Shown in pieces: positions 56,597 to 64,000 of a stretch of 64,000 nucleotides of DNA (its first letter is position 1; each line of letters begins with the position of its first letter). A program made the translations under genes and the position numbers. The notes under the pieces were generated by a model. The model saw nothing but the letters and a program-made list of their open reading frames with translations, searched no databases and was not told the origin of the DNA. This DNA comes from Agarivorans sp050870875. Lineage in GTDB: Bacteria; Pseudomonadota; Gammaproteobacteria; Enterobacterales; Celerinatantimonadaceae. The stretch lies in contig NZ_CP194041.2 in assembly GCF_050870875.2 (NCBI RefSeq), positions 4,340,001-4,404,000 of the forward strand, in the 5' to 3' direction.

Positions 56597-57700
56597 ATGA
56601 GCGCAATTGCATACTATCCAGAAAAATACCAACAACTGTTGGCCGAAAAGGTCGCTAAACGCCGCGAACAATTTGCTGAATTTAATCCTCCTGAACCTAG
56701 CATTTTCAGCTCAGCCAGCAAACATTATCGGATGCGTGCCGAATTTAGAATGTGGCACGAAGGTGATGACCTCTACTACATCATGTTTGATCCAGCAACC
56801 AAACAAAAATTCAGAGTCGACAGCTTTCCGCCGGCAAGCGCGTTAATTAACCGCCTAATGCCGCTATTAATCGAACAGCTCAAATCTGAGCAAGTTTTGC
56901 GTCATAAACTATTCCAAGTCGACTTTCTTTCCACTCTTAGTGGCGAGGTAATCGTGAGCTTGCTTTACCATAAACCGATTGATGAAGCATGGCGGACCGC
57001 TGCCGAGCAACTAAAAGCAGAACTATCGAAGCTATTTTCACTACAACTGATCGGTCGCTCACGTAAGCAAAAAATATGTTTGGAACAAGATAGGGTTAAC
57101 GAAGTACTTGAAGTTGCCGGTGAGCAGCTCATTTACCAGCAAATCGAAAATAGCTTTACCCAGCCAAATGCCGTCGTCAACCAACATATGTTGGAATGGG
57201 CGCAACAGGCAACTGCCAACAGCCAGGGCGATCTGCTCGAACTCTACTGTGGTAACGGCAATTTTTCACTGGCACTTGCGAAAAACTTCCAACGCGTTTT
57301 AGCCACCGAGATAGCCAAGCCCTCAGTTGAAGCCGCACAATACAATATCAAAGCCAATCACATTAATAATGTGAAAATTCTTCGTCTATCCGCCGAAGAA
57401 TTCACTCAGGCCATGTTAGGTGAACGTGAGTTTCGCCGCCTAAAAGAAGCCCAAGTAGACTTAAGTGATTATCAGTGCGACACCATATTAGTTGATCCAC
57501 CTCGTGCCGGTTTAGATGACGCCACCTTAAGGATGGTGCAAGACTACGACAACATCGTCTACGTATCTTGTAATCCCAATACTCTATATAACAACCTACA
57601 AGTCTTAAATCGTACCCATCAGATTAGCCATTGGGCTCTATTTGACCAATTTCCTTACACCGATCATATAGAAGTGGGGCTCTATCTGCAGCGTCGTTAG
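56597..57700 (+). CDS. trmA: tRNA (uracil-5)-methyltransferase TrmA
   Basis: TrmA makes m5U54 in the T-loop of tRNA using SAM. 367 residues (E. coli 366). MRAEFRMWHEGDDLYYIMFD at the N-terminus, the SAM motif LLELYCGNGNFSLALA (~213-228), ILVDPPRAGLD and the nucleophile in YVSCNPNTL. It precedes the YHS-domain gene by 8 bp. Confidence 0.97.
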   Translation: MSAIAYYPEKYQQLLAEKVAKRREQFAEFNPPEPSIFSSASKHYRMRAEFRMWHEGDDLYYIMFDPATKQKFRVDSFPPASALINRLMPLLIEQLKSEQVLRHKLFQVDFLSTLSGEVIVSLLYHKPIDEAWRTAAEQLKAELSKLFSLQLIGRSRKQKICLEQDRVNEVLEVAGEQLIYQQIENSFTQPNAVVNQHMLEWAQQATANSQGDLLELYCGNGNFSLALAKNFQRVLATEIAKPSVEAAQYNIKANHINNVKILRLSAEEFTQAMLGEREFRRLKEAQVDLSDYQCDTILVDPPRAGLDDATLRMVQDYDNIVYVSCNPNTLYNNLQVLNRTHQISHWALFDQFPYTDHIEVGLYLQRR

Positions 57701-57765
57701 GCATATTAATGAAAGCGCTTCTTAAGCAGCCCGGTCTATCAGATATAGATCTGATAGGGGGGCTT

Positions 57766-58227
57766 ATGTTTCATTCAATTATTACTGGAATTATTTTTGT
57801 AATTAGCTTGAATTGCTATGCTGGCGAGCCAGTAAGTAAAAGTTTTTGGAGTGATAAGGCTATCGGTGGTGTCGATGTGCTAAGCCAACACCGCGCCCAC
57901 CAGCTTGGCGAGCGCCGTATTTTACAGGGTAAACAAGATTATTTAGTCCGTTGGAATAATGCCGATTGGTATTTTGCAAGTCAGCAAAGTGCCAATAAAT
58001 TTGCCGAAGCTCCAGAACGATATCGTCCTCGCTACAATGGCTTTTGCGCTAACGCCCTATCAACGGGCGAAGGTTTAGTCGCCACTAATGGGCAAGTCTG
58101 GGAATTTTTTGACGACGAACTGCACTTATTTTATGCAGAGAAAGGCCGCCAACGTTGGCTAAAGGGACACTGGCAGACCTATCAAGCCACCGCAGACAAA
58201 GCTTGGCAGCAACAATTGAACCATTAG
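57766..58227 (+). CDS. Exported YHS-domain protein
   Basis: 153 residues. A signal peptide (MFHSIITGIIFVISLNCYA) is followed by a YHS-like domain: the WNNADWYFASQQSANKFAEAPERYRPRYNG segment (shown here only as the pattern W-x-FAS...F...P-x-x-Y-x-P-x-Y-x-G) is diagnostic. YHS modules are often linked to metals; here the canonical Cys-rich N-terminal part is absent. AGGGGGG before ATG 57766 decides the start over an ATG 19 codons upstream. It probably shares a transcript with trmA. Confidence 0.75.
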   Translation: MFHSIITGIIFVISLNCYAGEPVSKSFWSDKAIGGVDVLSQHRAHQLGERRILQGKQDYLVRWNNADWYFASQQSANKFAEAPERYRPRYNGFCANALSTGEGLVATNGQVWEFFDDELHLFYAEKGRQRWLKGHWQTYQATADKAWQQQLNH

Positions 58228-58237
58228 TTGCTGTAGA

Positions 58238-58576
58238 TTAGCGCTTAAAACCGCCCAATCTAAACATCAACCAAAGACCGATCGCAAGACATAAAATCAA
58301 TACTAACAAGTTACTCCCGATTTCCGGGAATTGAGTTCGTAACATTGCAGAGTAAGCCAACGCCCCCAATAAAAATGCAGCCACACTCGTTAGAGGAGAG
58401 TCTTCACTCAGATCTTGATGTAGATAAATCTGGTACAGTTGCGTCACCGCCAATATAAACGCAATGATAGGAAATATCGAAAATGCTTGCTCGGCAACAG
58501 TAAACAGAGCAAGACTAGCATTACCACTCACACCAGCAATAAACGACAACAATAATAAAGTTTTACTGACTTGCAT
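58238..58576 (-). CDS. yijD: YijD family inner-membrane protein
   Basis: 112 residues with about four hydrophobic helices; FPIIAFILAVTQLYQIYLHQ and RTQFPEIGSNLLVLILCLAI align with YijD/DUF1422. Function unknown. The ATG at 58576 follows AGAGG by 5 nt; an in-frame GTG two codons earlier overlaps that site. It lies directly downstream of fabR, the same operon as in E. coli. Confidence 0.88.
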   Translation of the reverse strand: MQVSKTLLLLSFIAGVSGNASLALFTVAEQAFSIFPIIAFILAVTQLYQIYLHQDLSEDSPLTSVAAFLLGALAYSAMLRTQFPEIGSNLLVLILCLAIGLWLMFRLGGFKR

Positions 58577-58585
58577 ATGCACCTC

Positions 58586-59206
58586 TTAACTCAGTGTTTG
58601 AGAACGATTATACAAAGCGGCACCTTTTGCCACAATCCGAAGTTGTTTGATGGTTTTCTCGGCCAATTGTTGTCGATCAAACTCAGCTAAATCTAAAGCT
58701 GAAGCCCCAGCATTAAACACAATAATCACCATCGCTTCGGCTTGCATCTGCGCGTCTTCTCTTGGACAGCGATATTGATGTTCTAAATAGTCAGTCAGCT
58801 CTGCAATAAAATGCGCTATTTCTCGCGCTACGGCAGCCCGAAACGCTGGCGACGTTCCCGAACGCTCACGTAACAACAAGCGGAATACATTGGGGTTATT
58901 GTAGACAAATTCCATGAAAGTCGCGACCGAGGTTCCAATAACACTACCTCCGGTGGCAATAATGCGTTGCCGGGCTTGGCGCATTAACTGGCGTAAGGTT
59001 AAGCCCCCCTCATCAACCAGGGTTAAACCCAACTCTTCCATATCAGAGAAATGACGATAGAAAGAAGTCGGTGCAATCCCCGCTTCTCGAGCGACTTCGC
59101 GCAGACTTAAACTGGAAAAACTGCGCTGCGCACTTAATTGGCTAAACGCGGCTTCGATAATCGCTCTGCGTGTTTTTTCTTTTTGCTGTGCCCTAACGCC
59201 ACTCAT
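58586..59206 (-). CDS. fabR: TetR-family repressor FabR of unsaturated fatty acid synthesis
   Basis: 206 residues. The HTH region SLREVAREAGIAPTSFYRHF is nearly identical to E. coli FabR, as are LRQLMRQARQRI and FRLLLRERSGTSPAFRAAVAREI. It represses fabA and fabB in response to the unsaturated/saturated thioester pool. The start at 59206 (MSGVRAQQKEKTRR) has GAGGGGAAG just upstream; the longer frame is not needed. Ten bp separate it from yijD. Confidence 0.96.
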   Translation of the reverse strand: MSGVRAQQKEKTRRAIIEAAFSQLSAQRSFSSLSLREVAREAGIAPTSFYRHFSDMEELGLTLVDEGGLTLRQLMRQARQRIIATGGSVIGTSVATFMEFVYNNPNVFRLLLRERSGTSPAFRAAVAREIAHFIAELTDYLEHQYRCPREDAQMQAEAMVIIVFNAGASALDLAEFDRQQLAEKTIKQLRIVAKGAALYNRSQTLS

Positions 59207-59479
59207 AGCTTCCCCTCTACTTATATGCTGCATCATACCTAGCACTGAAAAAAACCCAAGTTGAAACTGATTAAAAACATCACATTTCGTCTCCACAGAC
59301 AAGCGTAACTTGTTTACCTGACATGAAAACCCTTTCAAAAAATTCTTTATTTATCAATAACAAAAAAGATGCGAGCCAGCTCAATTTTCTATTATCTTGA
59401 AAACGTTACCGAGTATCTAGTCATGCAAAGCTGTGATTAACTTGCCCTATCCCCTTATGGTATTTATCAAGGAAGTAAA

Positions 59480-61111
59480 ATGAGTTGGTTAAAAAGCATT
59501 TTATCGATCTCTATCATCGTCGGCTTAAGTGCTTGTGGTGGTGGCAGTGATGCTGGAAATGGAAATAGCACCACACCAACCAATGACGCCATCAACATCA
59601 CCAGCTCGGCCGAGAGTGCTCAACAACGCCTGCCCTGTGAAAACGCCACTGGTGAATTTTGTGATTTGCGCATTTATCAAGTCATGACCGAATCCTTTGT
59701 TGATGGAGATAGCTCGTTTGATTATGGTGCTGGTTATGGCACCAGCCATCACAACGGCGACTTGCAGGGAATTATTGATTCTCTTGACTACATTAAAGCC
59801 TTAGGCATGAATGCCATCTGGCTCACCCCGATCTTTGAGTCTATTGCGACCAACGGCCAAGATGAATGGACAGACAAACTAGATGCTACAGGTTACTTTG
59901 CCAGTAACTACTTTAAGATTGATCCTAATTTCGGGACCAAAGCGCTGGCTGAAGAGTTAGTCACGAAAGCTCATGAAAAAGGCTTATACGTATTCTTTGA
60001 TGGGGTTTTTGGCCACCATAAAGGCAACCTTGTCACTTCTCCAAAAGGGCTCAGCCCTGCTGGTGGCTCAAACCCTGTGGATTATACCAACAGCGATACC
60101 CTCGCTTTTTACCAGGAAGTGGCGGAGTACTGGACCAGCGAATTATGTTTAGACGGATGGCGTTTAGACCAAGCCTATCAAGTCCCGCTCAGTGCCTGGC
60201 AACAAATTCATCAAACCGTCAAAGATGCCAGTGCCAACAATGCCAAGGCCAGCAAGTGCCAGATCAACGGAAATCAATGGGGCACCCTAGGCTATATGGT
60301 TGCCGAGGTATGGAATGGGAATAGTGAAATCGTAGCTAGCGCTTATGGCAGTAATTCGTCTCCAGCCCTGCCCTCGGCCTTCGATTTTAACCGTCGTTAT
60401 GCGCTCGTACAGACCTTAGCGGTAGAAGAAAGTGGCTCAGGGGATCACGATGCCAGCACCTTAACCGCCAGCTGGAACGATCATAATTCTTATCCTGATC
60501 ACGCCCAAGCTAATTTAATGCTCGGCAACCATGATTTAGTTCGCTTCGGCGATCTGATTCAGCGTGGTGGCTTAAGCCATTATTGGGAGAGACATAAAGC
60601 GGCTTTCTCTTATATGGCCGCCTATAGCGGACCGATTACCTTGTACTACGGTGATGAGATTGGTGATGAAGTTGCCAACTTTGCCGCGCAAGTAGACAAC
60701 AGCGTATGCGCAGCACAAGGTTTATGTGACGACCATGTTGCTCGCTCCAGCGCTCATATAAAAGGGGTCACCGATGGTTTCACCCCAAGTCGTGAACAGC
60801 AAGCGCTGATGGACTATGTTAGTCAATTGATGGAAGTTCGGCAAAATAATCCAGCACTATATCAAGGTAGCGTACAGAACCTCTACGCCGACAAAGATCT
60901 ATTAGCCGTATTAAAAACGACTAAAGAACAGCAAATTGTGTATTTATTAAACGTTTCATCAGATGAAAAAAAGGTCCGTCTGGCCGCTGATTTACTGGAT
61001 GATACCCGTACCCTTATCGACTTAATCACAGGCGCAGAGATCGTCATTGATATAGACCATTTCGAAATAGCAGTAAGTGGATTGAGTGGGCGCTTGCTGC
61101 TAGTTAAATAG
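59480..61111 (+). CDS. GH13 alpha-amylase-family lipoprotein
   Basis: 543 residues. The lipobox LSAC (Cys19) is followed by a Gly/Ser/Thr linker. Catalytic residues of GH13 are present: the nucleophile Asp ~230 in DGWRLDQAYQ, the acid/base Glu ~276 in VAEVWNG and the third Asp ~352 in MLGNHDLVRF. Region I reads FDGVFGHH in place of the usual DxVxNH. It probably cleaves alpha-glucans or maltodextrins at the cell envelope. AAGGAAG lies before the ATG. It is free-standing, divergent from fabR, and no other maltodextrin gene is near. Confidence 0.9.
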   Translation: MSWLKSILSISIIVGLSACGGGSDAGNGNSTTPTNDAINITSSAESAQQRLPCENATGEFCDLRIYQVMTESFVDGDSSFDYGAGYGTSHHNGDLQGIIDSLDYIKALGMNAIWLTPIFESIATNGQDEWTDKLDATGYFASNYFKIDPNFGTKALAEELVTKAHEKGLYVFFDGVFGHHKGNLVTSPKGLSPAGGSNPVDYTNSDTLAFYQEVAEYWTSELCLDGWRLDQAYQVPLSAWQQIHQTVKDASANNAKASKCQINGNQWGTLGYMVAEVWNGNSEIVASAYGSNSSPALPSAFDFNRRYALVQTLAVEESGSGDHDASTLTASWNDHNSYPDHAQANLMLGNHDLVRFGDLIQRGGLSHYWERHKAAFSYMAAYSGPITLYYGDEIGDEVANFAAQVDNSVCAAQGLCDDHVARSSAHIKGVTDGFTPSREQQALMDYVSQLMEVRQNNPALYQGSVQNLYADKDLLAVLKTTKEQQIVYLLNVSSDEKKVRLAADLLDDTRTLIDLITGAEIVIDIDHFEIAVSGLSGRLLLVK

Positions 61112-61154
61112 CACTTTACCTTCTCACGTTTGTACACCCTTATATACCCTGTTT

Positions 61155-61180
61155 GGCCTCCTGTTTAGGAGGCCTTTTTT
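61155..61180 (+). terminator. Intrinsic terminator of the GH13 gene
   Basis: GGCCTCC / GGAGGCC, a 7-bp GC-rich stem with a 6-nt loop, followed by TTTTTT on the plus strand, 44 bp after the stop. Confidence 0.92.
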
Positions 61181-61245
61181 ATGTGAGATTTCAATTCTCA
61201 AATCTAAGCGAAACAGCTCGAGCAAAGCCACAACGCTAAATTCAC

Positions 61246-63660
61246 TTAAGCCAAATACTGACAAAGACTCACTAAATCGGCTTGCAGCGCTCCTGCGGTC
61301 ACGGCTCTGCCTGCTCCGGGACCTTGAATGACGAGAGGATTTTGCTGGTACCACTGACTTTCAACCGCAAAAACATTGTCACAGGGTTTGAGATTGGCAA
61401 ATGGATGCCGTGCATCTATCGCCTGTAAACCGACCTCAGCCTTGCCCTGATGGTCGACTCTGGCGAGATAGCGGATCACCTTGCCTTGACGCTGGGCATC
61501 CTGCACCGCCTGCAACATCGGCTCATCTAAATCACTCAGCTGTTCAATAAACTGCTCAAGTTCTAATTCTGCTAAGGCTTCTGGCACCAGAGAAGCTAAT
61601 TGAATATCCGCTAACTCAAGCTTGAGACCAGCCTCTCGGGCTAAGATCAGTAATTTTCGCTGCACATCCTTACCCGAAAGATCATCTCGAGGATCGGGCT
61701 CGGTCAACCCTTGATTGAGCGCATCCACCAGCAACTCAGAAAATGGACTAGAACCATCATATTGTTGAAATAACCAACTTAAAGTACCGGAAAATATTCC
61801 AGAAATAGCAAGGATCTGATCCCCCGCTTGCCGCAACTGCTGAATACTAGACTGAATTGGCAGTCCCGCACCAACCGTGGCATTGGCTAACCATTTGCAG
61901 CCATGGTCACGAAAACTCTGACTGAGCTGCTCAAAATTCGCTGAAGCACTGGCTCCGGCAAGTTTATTGGCGGTAATCAAATGCAGACCAAGCTTGGCAA
62001 ACTCATGATAATACGCGCTTAAGGATTCACTGGCGGTAATATCCAACACCACTAGTTCATTAAAAGGATGCCGCTTCAGTTGCGCCAATACTTCCGGCCA
62101 TAACAAGGGCTTAGCTAAACTATCATCGAAGGCTTGCGCAAGGCTCAAGCCAGCAAAATCGAGTAGTCCTGATTGGCTAGTAAACACTCCAGCGAGACAA
62201 AGCTCGAGTTTATAGTGTTGCTCCAACAAACTTTGTTGCTCGTTAAACAAGCTCAGCCACTGAGCCCCAATGTTGCCTTTGCCAAACACCACCACACCAA
62301 CCTTACGGCGCTGTTTAAATAAGTTACTATGAAGCTCGATTAATACTGGCTCCAAGGTAATTTTACGTACTACCGCACACAGGCTCATTTTATCGGAGCT
62401 GGAATGAATAAACTCTAAAGGTTGCTCGGCTAGTTGCTGAAAGAACAAGTAACATTGTTGAGGATTATCACAAACCCCAGCGCCGACTAAGGCCACTAAA
62501 CAATAACCTTCGGTACGTTCGACTTGTTGCACCTGATACTGCACCGCCAACTGGTCAATCTTGGTCAATGCCTCCGCAACTAGCTCGCGCGTGTAGGCCA
62601 TCCGTAGCGAGCCAGTTTCAGTATGTTTATGACGCGTGGTCGGGGCCAGCTGCACACTTGCCAACGCACTTAACAGCGCGCTGGCATTTTGCTGGAAATG
62701 TTCAGTAAATGTCAGCTCTAACAACACCACGTCATCCACCGAGGTGACTATTTTTGCGGCGGTTTTTTTGGCTTCTTTCCGATGGATTTGAGTTTGTCCA
62801 TCATTGGGAGCATAACTACAACGTAAGCTTAAGCGTTGCCGAGAGCGAGCCAGCGGCTCTAGCGTTCGAGCATGAAGTACCGAGGTACCAATCCTTGATA
62901 ATTCAGCGGCTTCATTTAAAGCTAAATGATCTAACAAATGAGCATCTTTCACTAAGCGCGGGTCGGCACTGTAAATTCCCGCAACATCACTCCAAATCGT
63001 GGTCGAGACAGCATCGGCTAAAGCCGCCAATTCGGTTGCAGAGTAATCACTGCCATTACGCCCAAGCGTCACCGTGCGTTGTTCGCTATCACTGCAAATA
63101 AAACCTGTCACCACAATTCGGCAAGCGGGTTTATCCGCTAAACACGCCGCCAACAAGGGGGTGCTGCGCGCAACATCTACCTGCGGTTGGGCCGCTAATT
63201 CGGCTTTGAAAAACTGTCGTGAATCCATCCATTCCGCAGCACAGTCTTGTTCACTTAAAAGAGCAGCCAATAATCTTGCTGACCAACGCTCACCATAAGA
63301 GAGTAGTTCGTTAATGATAAAGGCATTAATCTCCGCCTCTAGCAAATGAGCAATTTGTCGATGCTCTGCGACAAGCTCTCGCTCGATCACTTGCGCCCTC
63401 GATTCACTCAATAAATCTTTAACTAGCTGCGCCTGAAACTGAATCAAAGCAGCTAAGGCTTCCGCAGCGGCATTATCGGCTTGTTTCGCCAAATCAATGA
63501 TATTCAACAAACGATTGGTGGTTTTACCCGCAGCCGATACCACAATGAGATCTTGCGCTTGTGAATGCTGCGCAACAATACCCGCCACTCGTTTGAAACA
63601 GCTAGCGTCAGCGAGGCTACTGCCACCAAATTTATGGACATGTCTATTAACTACCGACAT
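61246..63660 (-). CDS. metL: Bifunctional aspartate kinase II / homoserine dehydrogenase II
   Basis: 804 residues. The aspartokinase half has HKFGGSSLADASCFKRVAG and VTLGRNGSDYSATELAALAD; the dehydrogenase half (from ~460) has VGVVVFGKGNIGAQWLSLF and LITANKLAGA, with DPRDDLSGKDVQRKLLILAR. It makes homoserine from aspartate for methionine. Its length and its place right after metB indicate MetL rather than ThrA. AGGAG precedes the ATG by 6 nt; 20 bp separate it from metB. Confidence 0.96.
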   Translation of the reverse strand: MSVVNRHVHKFGGSSLADASCFKRVAGIVAQHSQAQDLIVVSAAGKTTNRLLNIIDLAKQADNAAAEALAALIQFQAQLVKDLLSESRAQVIERELVAEHRQIAHLLEAEINAFIINELLSYGERWSARLLAALLSEQDCAAEWMDSRQFFKAELAAQPQVDVARSTPLLAACLADKPACRIVVTGFICSDSEQRTVTLGRNGSDYSATELAALADAVSTTIWSDVAGIYSADPRLVKDAHLLDHLALNEAAELSRIGTSVLHARTLEPLARSRQRLSLRCSYAPNDGQTQIHRKEAKKTAAKIVTSVDDVVLLELTFTEHFQQNASALLSALASVQLAPTTRHKHTETGSLRMAYTRELVAEALTKIDQLAVQYQVQQVERTEGYCLVALVGAGVCDNPQQCYLFFQQLAEQPLEFIHSSSDKMSLCAVVRKITLEPVLIELHSNLFKQRRKVGVVVFGKGNIGAQWLSLFNEQQSLLEQHYKLELCLAGVFTSQSGLLDFAGLSLAQAFDDSLAKPLLWPEVLAQLKRHPFNELVVLDITASESLSAYYHEFAKLGLHLITANKLAGASASANFEQLSQSFRDHGCKWLANATVGAGLPIQSSIQQLRQAGDQILAISGIFSGTLSWLFQQYDGSSPFSELLVDALNQGLTEPDPRDDLSGKDVQRKLLILAREAGLKLELADIQLASLVPEALAELELEQFIEQLSDLDEPMLQAVQDAQRQGKVIRYLARVDHQGKAEVGLQAIDARHPFANLKPCDNVFAVESQWYQQNPLVIQGPGAGRAVTAGALQADLVSLCQYLA

Positions 63661-63680
63661 GAAGTTCTCCTGTACAACTT

Positions 63681-64000
63681 TTAGCCAACCGAAAGATTGG
63701 CAAATGCCTGCTGTAAATCATTCACTAAATCTTCAGCTTCTTCTAAACCAACCGATACCCGTAACAATTGCGCCGATATTCCCGCTTCAGCCAATGCCTC
63801 AGACGACATTGCCGCGTGGGTCATAGTTGCAGGATGAGCGATTAAACTCTCTACCCCGCCCAAAGACTCAGCCAAAGAAAACAACTGTAAGCCTTTCAAA
63901 AATTTCACCATTTGAGTTTCATCTAACGCAACTTCAAAGCTTAACATAGCACCAAAGCCAGATTGTTGTTGTTGGGCTAACGCATGACCGGGGTGCTCTG
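63681..64000 (-). CDS. metB: Cystathionine gamma-synthase (5' partial)
   Basis: Only the last ~105 codons lie in the window; the frame runs off the edge (EHPGHALAQQQQSGFGAMLS). FLKGLQLFSLAESLGGVESLI and the PATMTHA...AGIS motif belong to the Cys/Met metabolism PLP enzymes; the order metB-metL and the C-terminal ALAEAGISAQLLRVSVGLE support MetB. It converts O-succinylhomoserine and cysteine to cystathionine. Any MetJ operator of the operon would be outside the window. Confidence 0.92.
   Translation of the reverse strand, partial: EHPGHALAQQQQSGFGAMLSFEVALDETQMVKFLKGLQLFSLAESLGGVESLIAHPATMTHAAMSSEALAEAGISAQLLRVSVGLEEAEDLVNDLQQAFANLSVG

Noticed and set aside
59398..59412. AACGTT-centred sequence before the GH13 gene as a LacI-family operator
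   Set aside because: Only the central bases are symmetric (about 4 of 7 per half-site), and no LacI-type regulator is adjacent.

Overview
The window is a chromosomal segment of a gammaproteobacterium, most likely a marine Alteromonadales-type lineage (Shewanella / Agarivorans / Psychromonas neighbourhood). The reasons are moderate GC, enterobacteria-like gene order (fabR-yijD-trmA-btuB-murI-rrn; nudC-hemE-yjaG-hupA; yheV-yheS), a TIGR02922-like small protein, a DUF5610 protein and a typical marine-gamma short repeat family. The genus cannot be fixed by eye. Almost everything is housekeeping; no phage, integron, CRISPR array or transposase was seen.

Layout. 1-4.4 kb: tail of a membrane diguanylate cyclase, then purH-purD (late purine synthesis). 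4.4-8.7 kb: YitT-type membrane protein, METTL25-like methyltransferase, secreted M14/AstE-type metallo-hydrolase, DNA glycosylase tag. 8.7-9.7 kb: a 1.07-kb 'empty' interval holding a short repeat (copy A) and, on the minus strand, three tandem, related 26-28-residue microprotein genes, each with its own ribosome binding site. This is the strongest candidate for something undescribed. 9.7-20.3 kb: quinone reductase, aqpZ, YfaZ porin-like protein, a long-form leuA with a short upstream ORF, SlyD-like FKBP, cbiX, repeat copy B, hupA, yjaG, several small-protein genes (including a 57-residue one overlapping its neighbour's stop codon) and a TauE/SafE transporter. 20.5-30.3 kb: hemE, nudC, rsd, fkpA, a WD40 lipoprotein, slyX, a GNAT, yheV, yheS and mgtE. 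30.5-36.7 kb: cobalamin-dependent metH, metA with a MetJ-like operator, and an HD-GYP phosphodiesterase; repeat copy C follows.

37-51.5 kb, all on the minus strand: an rRNA operon (P1/P2 promoters, 16S, tRNA-Ile, tRNA-Ala, 23S, 5S, tRNA-Thr) followed directly by the spc operon from rplN to rpmJ and then the alpha operon rpsM-rpsK-rpsD-rpoA-rplQ. The S10 operon that normally precedes rplN is absent; an rRNA operon occupies its place. 51.7-64 kb: a membrane-anchored RRM protein divergent from rrn, murI, btuB with a cobalamin riboswitch, a DUF5610 protein, trmA, a YHS-domain exported protein, yijD, fabR, a GH13 lipoprotein and the metL-metB operon (metB cut by the window end).

Themes. Methionine metabolism recurs: metB-metL feed homoserine, metA activates it, and metH completes synthesis with cobalamin imported by BtuB. 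The cobalamin riboswitch on btuB and MetJ-type boxes at metA are visible in the sequence. c-di-GMP turnover is represented by a GGEEF cyclase and an HD-GYP phosphodiesterase, which are not linked to each other.
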